From an uncultured Nostoc sp. (GTDB lineage Bacteria > Cyanobacteriota > Cyanobacteriia > Cyanobacteriales > Nostocaceae): 64,000 nt of DNA. Under the pieces are notes generated by a model that was given only the letters and a program-made list of their open reading frames with translations, did not search any database and was not told where the DNA came from. The DNA lies in contig NZ_CALMFY010000236.1 of the NCBI RefSeq assembly GCF_937863485.1, positions 1-64,000 of the forward strand. The letters run 5' to 3'. Within the stretch, counting starts at the first letter, position 1. Every line of letters begins with the position of its first letter. This document shows, piece after piece, positions 16,211 through 26,215 of this stretch. The position numbers were made by a program, and so were the translations under genes.

Positions 16211-18430
16211 ATGCCTTCTTATCAAAACGAGCAAGACCTGATTAATTTTCAACACTATTGGCTAACTGTAAAAAGACGTTGGTTACTAATAATAACCATT
16301 ATGGGGTCGGTCTTAGGAGTCACAGTGTTGATTACTTTTAGTCAAAAACCAATTTATGAAGCCGAGGGCAAACTCCTTTTTAATAAGCAAAGTGGTGTCT
16401 CTTCCCTTACAGGTGCAAGTGAGCAGGTGGGACAACTGGGACAACTCAGTGGAGTGACAAGTCTCTCTAACCCTTTGGAAACTGAAGCCGAAATCATTCG
16501 CTCCTACCCCCTAAGTCAAAAAACTATTGCTAAGTTGCATCTCAAGGATAGTCTGGGACAACCATTAGAAATAGATAATTTTCTACCTAACTTGAAAATC
16601 AAGAGTATCCGAGGGACGGATATTTTACAACTTTCTTACCGTAGTGCTAATCGTCAAGAAGCCACAGCTATCGTCAATACATTGATGAGTGCTTATCTGG
16701 AAAATAATGTTCGGATTAACCGTTCCGAAGCCACAGCAGCACGAAAATTTTTAAGCAAGCAATTACCTCTAATCGAGGCAAAAGTCACACAGGCGGAAGC
16801 AGGACTGCGTCAGTTTAAAGAAAAATACGAGGTTATTTCCCTAGAAGAAGAAGCTATACAAGGAGTCAAAAGGCTGAATGACTTATCCAGCCAGATAACC
16901 CAACTACGCGCGCAGTTAGTTGATGCTAAGAGCCGTTCTAGTGCTTTCCAAAATCAATTGGCATTGAACACACGGCACGCTATGGCACTCACTAGCTTAA
17001 GTCAATCCAAAGCAGTACAACAAGTGCTATCAGAATATCAGAAGGTTCAAGACCAGTTAGCAGTGCAGAGGTCACAATTTACCGATGAACACCCAGTCAT
17101 TACTAGTTTGTTAAGTAAAGAACAAGCTCTCAAAAAGCAGTTAGAAGGAAGAGTGACCCAAACTCTGGGTAGTTCACAGCCTATCCCAGAGCAAGATTTA
17201 CAAATAGGAGAACTCAAGCAGACTCTAACTGCTAATTTGGTGCAAGTGGAAGTAGAACGGTTGGGATTGGAGAATCAAGTTGGTGTGTTGATGAAGGAAT
17301 TTGTACATTATCAAGCACGTCTCAGAAGCCTACCCAAACTGGAACAACAACAGTTACAGCTAAAACGACAGCTACAAGTAGCACAAATAACCTATGAACA
17401 AATATTGAAAAGATTGCAAGAAGTTGAATTAGTAGAGAACCAAAATGTAGGCAACGCCACGATTGTTTCTGAGGCTTTAGTTCCTAAGAAGAAAATTTCT
17501 CCTCGTATTAGCTTGAATTTGGCACTAGGGGGATTTTTAGGATTCTTCTTAGCTATTGGAGCAGCTTTATTGCTAGAAGCTGTAGACAAGTCTGTGAAGA
17601 CAGCAGAAGAAGCCCAAGAGTTATTGGACTATCCCTTGTTGGGTACGATTCCGGTTTTTGATCAAAAAGCTAGACTGGCTCGTGGTGAGAGTCCAACCGA
17701 ATTAGTGGTACTCAATAACCCTTATTCATCGGTTAATGCAGCCTTTGAAATGCTCCAGACTAACCTGGGTTTTACCCTTTCTGATAAGGAACTGAACGTG
17801 ATTGTGGTTAGTAGCTCTGTGATGAATGAGGGCAAGTCTTTTGTGGCAGCTAACTTAGCAGTTGCTACTGCCCAGATGGGACGGCGAGTGCTATTGATTG
17901 ATGCAGATATGCGTCGCCCTCGTCAACACGAAATGTGGCAGCAATCTAACTTAATGGGGTTAAGTAATGTTTTAGTAGGGCAGGCTACGTTAGCAGAAGC
18001 TGCCAAGGAAGTGGTGATAAATCTAGAATTGCTCAGTTCTGGCACCATACCGCCCAACCCTGTTGCACTACTAGACTCACAGCGGATGAATGGGTTACTG
18101 CAACAAGCTGCCCAAGATTATGACTGCGTGATTATTGACACTCCGCCTTTAAGCCTTTTGGCAGATGCCTCGATTATAGGCAAAATGGCAGATGGAATTT
18201 TGCTAGTTACACGTCCTGGTGTAGTTAATTCTGATACGGCTAAGACTACAAAAACACTATTAGAACATTCGCGTGTGACTGTGTTGGGAATGGTGGTGAA
18301 TTGTATAACTACTGATCATAATGACTACAGCTACTACTACTCCAATACAAATACTGGAGAGAATAATTCAAGGAAGAAGGATAAGATTAAGTCTAACTTA
18401 AGTAGAATCACTGGATTAAGACTGCTTTAA
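16211..18430 (+). CDS. Wzc-type polysaccharide co-polymerase and BY-kinase
   Basis: This inner-membrane protein sets chain length and drives export of Wzy-dependent polysaccharide, cycling through tyrosine phosphorylation. The N-terminal Wzz domain has a first membrane helix (WLLIITIMGSVLGVTVLIT) and a long coiled-coil periplasmic part. The second helix is near residue 440 (LALGGFLGFFLAIGAALLL). The cytoplasmic kinase has Walker A ending GKS (541-543), Walker A' LLIDADMRRP (561-570) and Walker B VIIDTPP. The tail has a tyrosine cluster D-Y-S-Y-Y-Y (705-710) and a basic end. Fusion of both halves in 739 residues is the proteobacterial/cyanobacterial form. It is the first gene of the plus-strand arm. 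Confidence 0.93.
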   Translation: MPSYQNEQDLINFQHYWLTVKRRWLLIITIMGSVLGVTVLITFSQKPIYEAEGKLLFNKQSGVSSLTGASEQVGQLGQLSGVTSLSNPLETEAEIIRSYPLSQKTIAKLHLKDSLGQPLEIDNFLPNLKIKSIRGTDILQLSYRSANRQEATAIVNTLMSAYLENNVRINRSEATAARKFLSKQLPLIEAKVTQAEAGLRQFKEKYEVISLEEEAIQGVKRLNDLSSQITQLRAQLVDAKSRSSAFQNQLALNTRHAMALTSLSQSKAVQQVLSEYQKVQDQLAVQRSQFTDEHPVITSLLSKEQALKKQLEGRVTQTLGSSQPIPEQDLQIGELKQTLTANLVQVEVERLGLENQVGVLMKEFVHYQARLRSLPKLEQQQLQLKRQLQVAQITYEQILKRLQEVELVENQNVGNATIVSEALVPKKKISPRISLNLALGGFLGFFLAIGAALLLEAVDKSVKTAEEAQELLDYPLLGTIPVFDQKARLARGESPTELVVLNNPYSSVNAAFEMLQTNLGFTLSDKELNVIVVSSSVMNEGKSFVAANLAVATAQMGRRVLLIDADMRRPRQHEMWQQSNLMGLSNVLVGQATLAEAAKEVVINLELLSSGTIPPNPVALLDSQRMNGLLQQAAQDYDCVIIDTPPLSLLADASIIGKMADGILLVTRPGVVNSDTAKTTKTLLEHSRVTVLGMVVNCITTDHNDYSYYYSNTNTGENNSRKKDKIKSNLSRITGLRLL

Positions 18431-18691
18431 CTGGTTAATAATTTGGCTAAATCAGTGTTTTTTCTGAGGTGGTTCCAGATTTAGGTTGTGTAAAGTTATA
18501 GGCGCAATATGAAGTTAATGTGGATGATTTAGGAATTCAATCATGGATTTTAATATTCATAGAGGATTCTTATTTACTTTTTGAAATATGCCAATGGTGT
18601 TCAACAAACACCATATTTTAACTTCTAAACTACTTAATTTTTTATAAAAGTAATTTAGAACCCCTAAAAAATACTGGATAAAGTAAATAAA

Positions 18692-19855
18692 ATGTTAAGA
18701 AAACTGGCAATTCTCCTTACTCATCCAGTTCAGTATTTTGCACCTGTATTTCGTGAGTTAGCACAGCAACCAAATTTACAATTAAAAGTATTTTTTGGGT
18801 GTAATCATGGGGTAATACCAAGAGAAGATCCTAACTTTGGCGTAGTGTTCCAATGGGATTGTCAGCCAACAGCAGGTTTTGAACACGAGTTTTTATCTCA
18901 CAATTATTTGGAAGATTTAAAAGGCTTAAGAGGCATCAGATTAGCGGCTAAAGCTTTTACTGCTATTAATCGCTATCAACCTGATGCTGTACTGATTTTT
19001 GCTTATTCACCTACTTTTATTACCGCTAGTACTTTGTTGCTATGTCTAGCTGGACACAAGTTAATGCTCAGGGCAGACACAACAGATGAGGCATTATCAC
19101 GTTCTTATATTAAGGACAAAATACGTCAACTATTCTTGTCTTTTTATTATCGTCAATTTACTCATTTTTTCCCTATTGGAACAGATTCTATAAATCATTA
19201 TTTGCGGATGGGAGTAGATAAGAGTCGTATGACCTTAGCTCACTACGCCATTGATACAGAGTTTTTTCAAAAACAGGTGGACTTTTGGCTACCACAGAGG
19301 GAAACTTTACGAGCCAACGCAGGTATTAGAGAACAAGACCATGTTCTGATTTATTGTGGCAAGATGTTTCCACCAAAAAATCCTTTAATAATTCCTGATG
19401 CCTTAGAAAATCTATCACCAGTAGAAAAAGAAAAAATTTGGTTTTTTGCTGTGGGAGATGGGGAATTAAGAGAAGAATTTGAACGAAGAATAAAAGTACA
19501 GCTAGGTGAAAGAGCAATTTTTGCTGGTTTTAAAAATCAGTCGGAATTAGGTCAATATTATGCAATAGGAGATACATTAATTCTACCTTCTAAAAGTGGA
19601 GAAACTTGGGGATTAGTTGTTAATGAAGCCCTTCACTTTGGCTTGAGAGTTATTGTAAGTAATAAGGTTGGTTGTGCAAAAGAATTGATAACAGATATTA
19701 AAATTGGTAGAATTTTTTCATCTAGTAACTTCCTTGAATTGGCAAATATAATTTCGCAAGAAATCTTGCAAAATAACTTAAAATCTAAAGAATTAAAATT
19801 ATTGTTTAATTCAAGTAACCTAGCTAAAAATGTTTATGTAAATTTAATTGTATAG
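18692..19855 (+). CDS. glycosyltransferase family 4
   Basis: It is a GT-B fold transferase of 387 residues. The opening LAILLTHPVQYFAPVFREL is typical of one group of GT4 proteins in polysaccharide loci. The donor-binding C-terminal half has VLIYCGKMFPPKNP, FFAVGDGELREEF and the E-x7-E region SGETWGLVVNEALHFG. No signal peptide or membrane helix is visible; it should work at the inner face of the membrane. It follows 260 bases of AT-rich spacer, so it may have its own promoter. Sugar donor and acceptor are unknown. It is 7 bases from the FkbM gene. Confidence 0.85.
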   Translation: MLRKLAILLTHPVQYFAPVFRELAQQPNLQLKVFFGCNHGVIPREDPNFGVVFQWDCQPTAGFEHEFLSHNYLEDLKGLRGIRLAAKAFTAINRYQPDAVLIFAYSPTFITASTLLLCLAGHKLMLRADTTDEALSRSYIKDKIRQLFLSFYYRQFTHFFPIGTDSINHYLRMGVDKSRMTLAHYAIDTEFFQKQVDFWLPQRETLRANAGIREQDHVLIYCGKMFPPKNPLIIPDALENLSPVEKEKIWFFAVGDGELREEFERRIKVQLGERAIFAGFKNQSELGQYYAIGDTLILPSKSGETWGLVVNEALHFGLRVIVSNKVGCAKELITDIKIGRIFSSSNFLELANIISQEILQNNLKSKELKLLFNSSNLAKNVYVNLIV

Positions 19856-19862
19856 GTAATAT

Positions 19863-20621
19863 ATGATTGCATTTAATTTTAGTAATATTCGCTCAAACAA
19901 TCCAATTGGGAAACTTATTCGTTTTCCTTTATCTTTATTACCTACAAAATCTATACTTCCTATTCTACAAGGGCCAGCAAAAGGAATGAAGTGGATTGTG
20001 GGAAGTGGAGTACATGGAATGTGGCTAGGCTCATATGAAGCAGATAAGCAAAAGCTAATGACTGAGTTATCGCTTGAAGGCACTACTGTTTTAGATATTG
20101 GTGCGAATGTAGGTTTTTTTAGTATCTTCTTGAGCCGTTTAGTTGGAGCAACAGGTAAAGTAATATCTTTTGAACCATTACCTAGAAATATTGAATTTAT
20201 TCATCAGCATATACAGTTGAATAAAATAGATAATATTGAGGTTATTTCAGCAGCAGTAAGTGACAAATTAGGGAAAAATAACTTTGCTAGTTCTCATTTA
20301 TATGCACAAGGATATTTGACAGATAACGGAGATTTAGAAGTTTCTGTAATTACTTTAGATTCCTTACATAATTTAACTAACTTAGTTAGTTTAGTGAAAA
20401 TAGATGTTGAGGGTGCTGAAGCAAATGTATTAAAAGGCGGAGAAAAATTTTTTCAAGAACATAGACCAATTATATTATTAGCTACACATGGAAAAAAGCA
20501 AACTAATGATTGTCAAGTTATTTTGCATAAATATAACTATTTTATGACATTAATAAATAAAGATTTATATGGATTTGATTGCGATGAATGGTTGGTCAAG
20601 CCTAACAAATGCTCATTATGA
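19863..20621 (+). CDS. FkbM-family methyltransferase
   Basis: This 252-residue SAM-dependent enzyme has motif I VLDIGANVGFFSIFLSRL, motif II ISFEPLPRNIEFI and the FkbM signature LVKIDVEGAEANVLKGG. FkbM proteins usually O-methylate sugars or polyketides. In this locus the likely target is a hydroxyl of a sugar in the repeat unit. It begins 7 bases after the GT4 gene, and its stop overlaps the next gene's ATG (20618) by 4 bases, so it is co-translated. The coding sequence is clearly more AT-rich than the housekeeping genes in the window. Confidence 0.88.
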   Translation: MIAFNFSNIRSNNPIGKLIRFPLSLLPTKSILPILQGPAKGMKWIVGSGVHGMWLGSYEADKQKLMTELSLEGTTVLDIGANVGFFSIFLSRLVGATGKVISFEPLPRNIEFIHQHIQLNKIDNIEVISAAVSDKLGKNNFASSHLYAQGYLTDNGDLEVSVITLDSLHNLTNLVSLVKIDVEGAEANVLKGGEKFFQEHRPIILLATHGKKQTNDCQVILHKYNYFMTLINKDLYGFDCDEWLVKPNKCSL

Positions 20622-21652
20622 ATTATAAAATAATAATTATTGGCAATACTTCCGAAAGTTCTCAATTAGGTTCTATATTGATCAGAGCATTTCAAGAGTT
20701 AAATATTTTGTTTGATACCAGCGATACAAGCTGGAATTCCTATGCTCCATCTATGAAAAATTCCTGGGGCAAAATATTTTTTAAAATATCAGGAAAACGT
20801 CCTTTGGAATGGTGGTCGTTTAATAAAAAAATAGTTAACTGTATAAATGAGTTTAGTCCACAAGTCGTTTTAGTAACAGGAATTTTTCCTTTAACAAATG
20901 AAGTATTCGATATCTGTTCTCAAATAGGTACAAAGATTGTTAATTACTTAACTGATTATCCGTGGAATCCCAACCATAAGAGTGCATTTTTTCTATCCAA
21001 TCTTAAAAAGTATGATTTAGTTATAAGTACAAAAACCAAAATATTATCAGAGCTAATTAAACATGAAGTTAAAAAAGTTCATTTTTTGCCATTTGGCTAT
21101 GATGCATTTCTTTGTCACCAACCGATAAAAGTTTCTCAAGTTGAGCAAGATTTATTTAAAGCAGATATTTCCTTCATAGGTACAGGTGATAGTGAACGTA
21201 TTCCTTTTTTGGATGCTATAGCTTCATTAAATGGATTTAATTTAAAAATTTATGGCAGAGCTTGGCATAAATTGAATTTAAAAAAATGGCAAAAGCTACC
21301 AGCAGTTTTTGAACATGAATTACGGTTAGCCACTTATTGTTCTAAGTTGTCACTTGGTATTGTTAGAAAACGTAATAAAGATGAGTCAACTATGAGAACA
21401 TTTGAAATAGCTGCCTGTGGTGGATGTGGTATTTATGAGGACACCTCAGAACATCGTAAAATTTTGTCCGGCTATCCCGAATATGGATTCTTTTCTTCAC
21501 CTGAAGACTTAGCAAATAAATGTAAGTGGCTCTTGGATCATCCAATAGAAAGAGAGCAAATGAGGCAACTAGGCATCCAGTTTCTAGTTAAAGAATCAAA
21601 CACTTATACTGCTAGATTGAAGACTATTTTACAATGGTGCGCTCAGGATTAA
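20618..21652 (+). CDS. CgeB-like glycosyltransferase
   Basis: The 344-residue protein resembles the CgeB/DUF3880-type GT-B group: an N-terminal half with INYLTDYPWNPNHKS and a central SFIGTGDSERIPFL. The C-terminal donor site is STMRTFEIAACGGCGIYEDT, where a glutamate precedes A-A-C-G-G as in that family. I chose ATG 20618 because it forms an ATGA overlap with the FkbM gene; an ATG three codons earlier is possible. No membrane segments are seen. Donor and acceptor are unknown. Confidence 0.8.
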   Translation: MNYKIIIIGNTSESSQLGSILIRAFQELNILFDTSDTSWNSYAPSMKNSWGKIFFKISGKRPLEWWSFNKKIVNCINEFSPQVVLVTGIFPLTNEVFDICSQIGTKIVNYLTDYPWNPNHKSAFFLSNLKKYDLVISTKTKILSELIKHEVKKVHFLPFGYDAFLCHQPIKVSQVEQDLFKADISFIGTGDSERIPFLDAIASLNGFNLKIYGRAWHKLNLKKWQKLPAVFEHELRLATYCSKLSLGIVRKRNKDESTMRTFEIAACGGCGIYEDTSEHRKILSGYPEYGFFSSPEDLANKCKWLLDHPIEREQMRQLGIQFLVKESNTYTARLKTILQWCAQD

Positions 21653-21683
21653 ATATGCTCATACTACTTTTAAGTATTGTAAT

Positions 21684-22643
21684 ATGATTAGTGCTGTTCT
21701 TGTTACATATAATCGTGCAGAAAGACTGAAATTAGCAATACAAGATATTCTAAATCAATCTTTTGCCAATTTTGAACTTATTATTTGTGATGATTGTTCG
21801 CCAGATCATACAAAGGAAATTTGTGAGGAATTTGCTGCCAAAGATAATCGGATTCATTATGTTAAACGCGATCGCAATTTAAGAATGCCTCACAATCTTA
21901 ACGAAGGTATCAGAATAGCAAAATATGAATATGTTGCTATTTTACATGATGCTGATAGGTACGAGCCAGAACTGTTTGCTCTATGGTACGAGGCATTAGA
22001 CAAATATCCCAATGTAGCATTTGCTTTCTATCAACATACAACTATTAATGACACCGAAAAAATTGTCCGCATATGTAAAGAGTCATTTGAAGGAGTAGTA
22101 TCAGGTAAATATCTACTACGTCAAATATTTTTTCGTCGTTGGGGATTTGATTCACCCGTATTTGGTATTGCGATAGGCCGAAAATCACTATTTGAAAAAT
22201 TGGGAATGTTTAACTCAATATATGGCTTTTATGCCGACGTTGATATGTGGATGTCGCTTCTCCATGACTGGGATGCATTTTATGTTGCAAAACCTGTTGT
22301 CCGAAGCTATATAGAAACTCGACAGTTTGATGATAATACCTGGAAGATCAGTTCGATGATAAAAGAGATGCATCTCAAGCATCGGGAAATTGAGTTTTTT
22401 CAATCTGGTTGGTTACGTCTAACTATCGAACGACTTATCTATTATGTTTACTCCTACATAGTTAACATTTATTATCTTTTGCTAAATTATAAGCATAAAG
22501 ACTTGAATAATCTAGTTTTAGCTAGAAACTTTCTTAAAAAAGATACCTTTTTTTTACTTCCTTTTTGGTTAATTCTGATTGTTTTATACCCTTTTAGAGG
22601 GATACTTAATTTTCCTAGTTATATTCCCAGTAAAAATAATTGA
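21684..22643 (+). CDS. glycosyltransferase family 2
   Basis: This GT-A fold inverting transferase has 319 residues. It opens ISAVLVTYNRAERLKLAI, with ELIICDDCSPDHT and the metal-binding H-D-A-D in AILHDADRYEP. The C-terminus has two hydrophobic stretches (near IVNIYYLLL and FFLLPFWLILIVLYPF), suggesting membrane attachment. It begins 31 bases after the CgeB-like gene, in the same direction. A sugar specificity cannot be read. Confidence 0.88.
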   Translation: MISAVLVTYNRAERLKLAIQDILNQSFANFELIICDDCSPDHTKEICEEFAAKDNRIHYVKRDRNLRMPHNLNEGIRIAKYEYVAILHDADRYEPELFALWYEALDKYPNVAFAFYQHTTINDTEKIVRICKESFEGVVSGKYLLRQIFFRRWGFDSPVFGIAIGRKSLFEKLGMFNSIYGFYADVDMWMSLLHDWDAFYVAKPVVRSYIETRQFDDNTWKISSMIKEMHLKHREIEFFQSGWLRLTIERLIYYVYSYIVNIYYLLLNYKHKDLNNLVLARNFLKKDTFFLLPFWLILIVLYPFRGILNFPSYIPSKNN

Positions 22644-22749
22644 GCGCTCAAGGAGAAGGTAGAGAAATAGTATTGATAATAGCATCAAATGCTGAAATTG
22701 CTTGATGTTTGCCAGTATTGACAGCAGTTTAGGTTTAAGGAGAAGACTT

Positions 22750-23847
22750 ATGACTTCATTTTTAAGTTTTCTTTCTAAGAAAGTAGAAAGATATATTGAA
22801 ATATTGTTTAAAATCGATAACTTTCGCCGAGTCAGAATGATTAAGGGTAAAGTATTTGTTTACTTACCATTTATTAAAAAATTAGATAAACATCTTTCCA
22901 AAAGAAGTATTAGCAATCTGAGTAGGGAAGCACTCAATTCGACAGATAAGATTTCTCCTTGCTTTTTAACTGCAATCCCTCATCCAACAACTGGGATAGG
23001 TCATGCTTTTTCGGAATGGAATACGGGTCGAATTATTGCTAAAATTTGTGGACTTCAATTTGTCCATATATCCTTACCTTCTGGATGGAATAAATTTCTT
23101 GCATTTGAAGGTAATAATATTTCTCTTAAGGAAGTACTAAAAATACCCAGCATTAGGATTGTTAGGTTACCTGAGTTTAATTATAGAACAACAGATCCAT
23201 GTCTCGAAATTAAAAATATTATTAGTTCCTACAAGCCCAAATATCCAACTCTATTTGTTTTGGCAGATGGACAAAATCTATATCAACATCATCTCTTTTT
23301 GAATGAGCTAAAACTCTGCTACTTTAGCTCGCATTTACCGTCTAAAATTTTATTAAAGATGAAGTCTGGTAATAAAAGAATGCTTACAGTTGCAGTTCAC
23401 ATAAGAAGAGGCGATATAGAATTAATGCGCCAAAAGCATCACAGCAATTGGAAGGAACGTTATCTAGAATTAACATTCTTCTCAGAGCTATTGGAAGTTG
23501 TCAGAAATTCTCTTCCAGCTTATGATATGACCTTTAATATCTACTCTCAAGGTAACGAAAAAGACTTCTCATCTCTGTTATGTTTCAAGGATACGAATCT
23601 GTTTATCAACTATGATCAGTATGAGACGATGAATGATAAGGTATTTAGTGACATACTTGTTTTAAGCCCTAGCGGATTCTCATTTATGGCTGGCTTAATT
23701 TCAAACAGCTTTAAGATAGCAAGATACCCCTGGTGGCATGATATCCCTGACGATAAAGACTGGTGCAGAGTGTCTAATAAACCATCTCAAGACTCTCAAA
23801 ATATAGCTAATAAACTTTTATCTTTTTTTAGCAATCAGTTAGTTTAG
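22750..23847 (+). CDS. fucosyltransferase-like protein with HIRRGD motif
   Basis: I do not recognise a named family with certainty. The 365-residue protein has H217-I-R-R-G-D222, the motif of the NodZ/FUT8 and GT11 fucosyltransferase groups that contacts GDP-fucose. A later SGFSFMAGLISN resembles their second donor-site segment (S-x-F). The start is set at ATG 22750, preceded by a strong AAGGAG (22737-22742); an ATG at 22705 would lack one. N-terminal residues are basic and mildly hydrophobic. Within this locus a fucose- or deoxyhexose-adding role is plausible. No GDP-fucose synthesis genes (gmd, fcl) are in the window, so the donor would be made elsewhere. Confidence 0.65.
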   Translation: MTSFLSFLSKKVERYIEILFKIDNFRRVRMIKGKVFVYLPFIKKLDKHLSKRSISNLSREALNSTDKISPCFLTAIPHPTTGIGHAFSEWNTGRIIAKICGLQFVHISLPSGWNKFLAFEGNNISLKEVLKIPSIRIVRLPEFNYRTTDPCLEIKNIISSYKPKYPTLFVLADGQNLYQHHLFLNELKLCYFSSHLPSKILLKMKSGNKRMLTVAVHIRRGDIELMRQKHHSNWKERYLELTFFSELLEVVRNSLPAYDMTFNIYSQGNEKDFSSLLCFKDTNLFINYDQYETMNDKVFSDILVLSPSGFSFMAGLISNSFKIARYPWWHDIPDDKDWCRVSNKPSQDSQNIANKLLSFFSNQLV

Positions 23848-23888
23848 CATTGCATTAAATTCTGAGTAACTTTCGACTTTATAAATTT

Positions 23889-24749
23889 ATGCAAATAGTC
23901 AAAGTTTTGAAGCCGTTAGTTGATCGGTTTCCAAGTTTAGCACAGATGTATCGAATCTCGCGAGATAGACAATTTCTTTCAGAAACACCCAAAGATACAC
24001 CAATGGGTTTCAAATTTTCTGGTGATCCAGTTATGCAACAAGGACTATTTGAAACTAGAGAATGGAATGTAGCAGTCAAATGTTTAGAAAAAGTAGATGT
24101 TTTTATTAATATCGGTGCAAACATTGGCTATTACTGTTGTCTAGCTCTAAAGTTAGGTAAATATGTTTTTGCTTTTGAAGCAATTGATTTGAACGTACAG
24201 TATCTTACTAAGAATATCAGTGCTAACAAATGGGATGAGAGTATCGAGATTTTTCCAGTTGCTTTAAGTAATAAAGTGGGTTTAGTAGATATTTATGGTG
24301 GTGCGAAAGGAGCATCGTTGGTTAAGGGATGGATGGGGATACCGGAGCACTATGTCAGGACTATTCCTACTACAACCCTAGATAATATTCTGTGCGACAG
24401 GCTTTCAGGTAAACAATGTTTTGTTCTAATAGATGTTGAAGGTGCAGAAAAAAATGTATTAGAAGGTGCAACCAAGCACTTATTACTAAAACCTAAACCC
24501 ATTTGGATGGTAGAAATTGCAACTAAAGAGCATCAGCCTCAGAGCATTAAGATCAATCCAAATCTTATTGCCACGTTTGAGTTATTTTGGAGAAACGGTT
24601 ACGAATGCTTTACTGCGGATGGATTATTTCGTAGAATTTCCAAACACGAGGTTGTCGAGGTTAGCGAAACTGGTCATGATAACTGGTCAGTACATAACTT
24701 CTTGTTTATGGATGACAGTATAGCTAATCAAATACGAAATACTTTATAG
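23889..24749 (+). CDS. FkbM-family methyltransferase
   Basis: The 286-residue enzyme has motif I DVFINIGANIGYYCCLALKL, then VFAFEAIDLNVQYL and the FkbM signature VLIDVEGAEKNVLEGA. It carries an N-terminal extension of about 70 residues before the methylase fold. It is 41 bases past the fucosyltransferase-like gene and 19 bases before another FkbM gene. The two are clearly different in sequence, so they probably methylate different positions. The target is probably a sugar hydroxyl of the exopolysaccharide. Confidence 0.87.
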   Translation: MQIVKVLKPLVDRFPSLAQMYRISRDRQFLSETPKDTPMGFKFSGDPVMQQGLFETREWNVAVKCLEKVDVFINIGANIGYYCCLALKLGKYVFAFEAIDLNVQYLTKNISANKWDESIEIFPVALSNKVGLVDIYGGAKGASLVKGWMGIPEHYVRTIPTTTLDNILCDRLSGKQCFVLIDVEGAEKNVLEGATKHLLLKPKPIWMVEIATKEHQPQSIKINPNLIATFELFWRNGYECFTADGLFRRISKHEVVEVSETGHDNWSVHNFLFMDDSIANQIRNTL

Positions 24750-24768
24750 ATTGCTGAGTTAATCACAT

Positions 24769-25560
24769 ATGTCCTTAATTAAACGCAGACTTGCAGAATT
24801 TATCAATCAGTTGGGATACGAAATTAGTCGAAAACCTTCCTTCAAAGTAGTAGGTGAGGTACAAGATGCTTTTAATGAACAAAAGAGAATTTGTCAATTT
24901 TTGGCTAAAGATGTTAAAGTTGTCTTTGATGTTGGTGCAAATATTGGACAATCAGCAGCTAAGTATAGAAGTCTATTTTCTTTGGCAACCGTATATTCTT
25001 TTGAACCTTCTAAGAGTTGTTATAGCGAGATAGTAACTTTAGCCAAGAAAGACTCAATGATAATTCCTTTCAATATTGCTCTGGATTGTGAATTAGGAAG
25101 TAGCGATTTTTATGATACAGGTGGTCAAACTGCTTCACTTCTAGCACCATCAGATCAGGTGTCTTACTTCTATCCAGAAACTTACTTTGAAGTAAAGCGC
25201 GTAATAAATGTTCCTGTCAACACGATTGATAACATATGCACAGTCCATAATGTGCTTAATATTGATATTCTTAAAATGGATACTCAGGGGACAGAAGACA
25301 AGGTATTGATTGGTGCTGAGAATATGCTTAAAGGTGCTCATATTGATTTAATTTATACTGAAGTGTCTTTTACTGAAATTTATAATGATCAGGTTATCTT
25401 TTATGAGCTTTGCCGCCTACTGAGTCAATATGGTTATTATCTTTTTAATTTATATGACTTTGTTAGAGGTTCTAATGGTGTGATAGTCGGTACTGATGCA
25501 CTTTTTCTAAGAAAAGAACTATATGAACTTGTTATTAGAACTAACATAGGAGATGAATAA
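24769..25560 (+). CDS. FkbM-family methyltransferase
   Basis: The 263-residue enzyme shows motif I VVFDVGANIGQSAAKYRSLF, motif II VYSFEPSKSC and ILKMDTQGTEDKVLIGA, in which the usual D-V-E-G-A-E is D-T-Q-G-T-E, a common subgroup variant. It follows the previous FkbM gene by 19 bases. Its end lies 1 base before the next start chosen here. It probably O-methylates a sugar in the repeat unit. Confidence 0.87.
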   Translation: MSLIKRRLAEFINQLGYEISRKPSFKVVGEVQDAFNEQKRICQFLAKDVKVVFDVGANIGQSAAKYRSLFSLATVYSFEPSKSCYSEIVTLAKKDSMIIPFNIALDCELGSSDFYDTGGQTASLLAPSDQVSYFYPETYFEVKRVINVPVNTIDNICTVHNVLNIDILKMDTQGTEDKVLIGAENMLKGAHIDLIYTEVSFTEIYNDQVIFYELCRLLSQYGYYLFNLYDFVRGSNGVIVGTDALFLRKELYELVIRTNIGDE

Positions 25561-25561
25561 A

Positions 25562-26215
25562 ATGATAGGAGCAGATTTTGAATATATTAAAAAATTACTT
25601 AATGCTGGTTTGATTTCTTCTCCATGTTTAGACCTTGGTGCAGGTGGTGGCGGTGAAGGAAATAATTGTAAAAATTTACTCCAAAATGCTGGATTAAAAT
25701 ACATTGGAACCGATATGTATCCAGGGGAAGGAGTTAATATTGTTGCTAATTTTGAAGATTCAAAAACTGAAATTAATAAAGCATTTGGAAATAAATTTCC
25801 TTCCATTTTAGTTCTTAATGTTCTAGAGCATACTTTTGATCCAATCAGAGTATTAGATAACGTATTTTCTATTTTAGAACCTAATGGAACTTGTGTTATC
25901 ATCACTCCAACAGTATGGCCAATTCATGATTATCCAGTTGATTGTTGGCGAATTAATCCTACTTTCTATAAAGAGTATTGTAAGCGTCGTTCGGTTGATT
26001 TGTTAGAAGAATATTTTGAATATGTAGGATTTTATAATGTTAAAACTAATTTGAACAAAATTGCTCATACATACGTATTGCCAAAACCAGAAAAAAATAA
26101 ATTTGGATTGATGTACTCTAAGACTATTCACAAGCTTTTTAATACCTATGGAAGGTCAATGTCATGCGCTTCACACATTGCAGTGGGTGCTGTTATTAAA
26201 AACAGTATTAAATAG
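25562..26215 (+). CDS. class I SAM-dependent methyltransferase
   Basis: The 217-residue protein has the SAM-binding glycine loop CLDLGAGGGGEGNN, the acidic strand YIGTDMYPGEG and the post-II strand ILVLNVLEHTFDPIRVLD. It is not FkbM type; it is closer to the Methyltransf_11/23 group. I chose ATG 25562 because GGAG (25549-25552) sits 9 bases upstream; ATG 25553 directly abuts that site. It closes the methyltransferase block, followed by 355 bases with no gene. Confidence 0.8.
   Translation: MIGADFEYIKKLLNAGLISSPCLDLGAGGGGEGNNCKNLLQNAGLKYIGTDMYPGEGVNIVANFEDSKTEINKAFGNKFPSILVLNVLEHTFDPIRVLDNVFSILEPNGTCVIITPTVWPIHDYPVDCWRINPTFYKEYCKRRSVDLLEEYFEYVGFYNVKTNLNKIAHTYVLPKPEKNKFGLMYSKTIHKLFNTYGRSMSCASHIAVGAVIKNSIK

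Noticed and set aside
18521..18532. GATGATTTAGGA, similar to the element end at 35-54
   Set aside because: Only about 12 bases match in AT-rich DNA, with no inverted partner; chance is likely.
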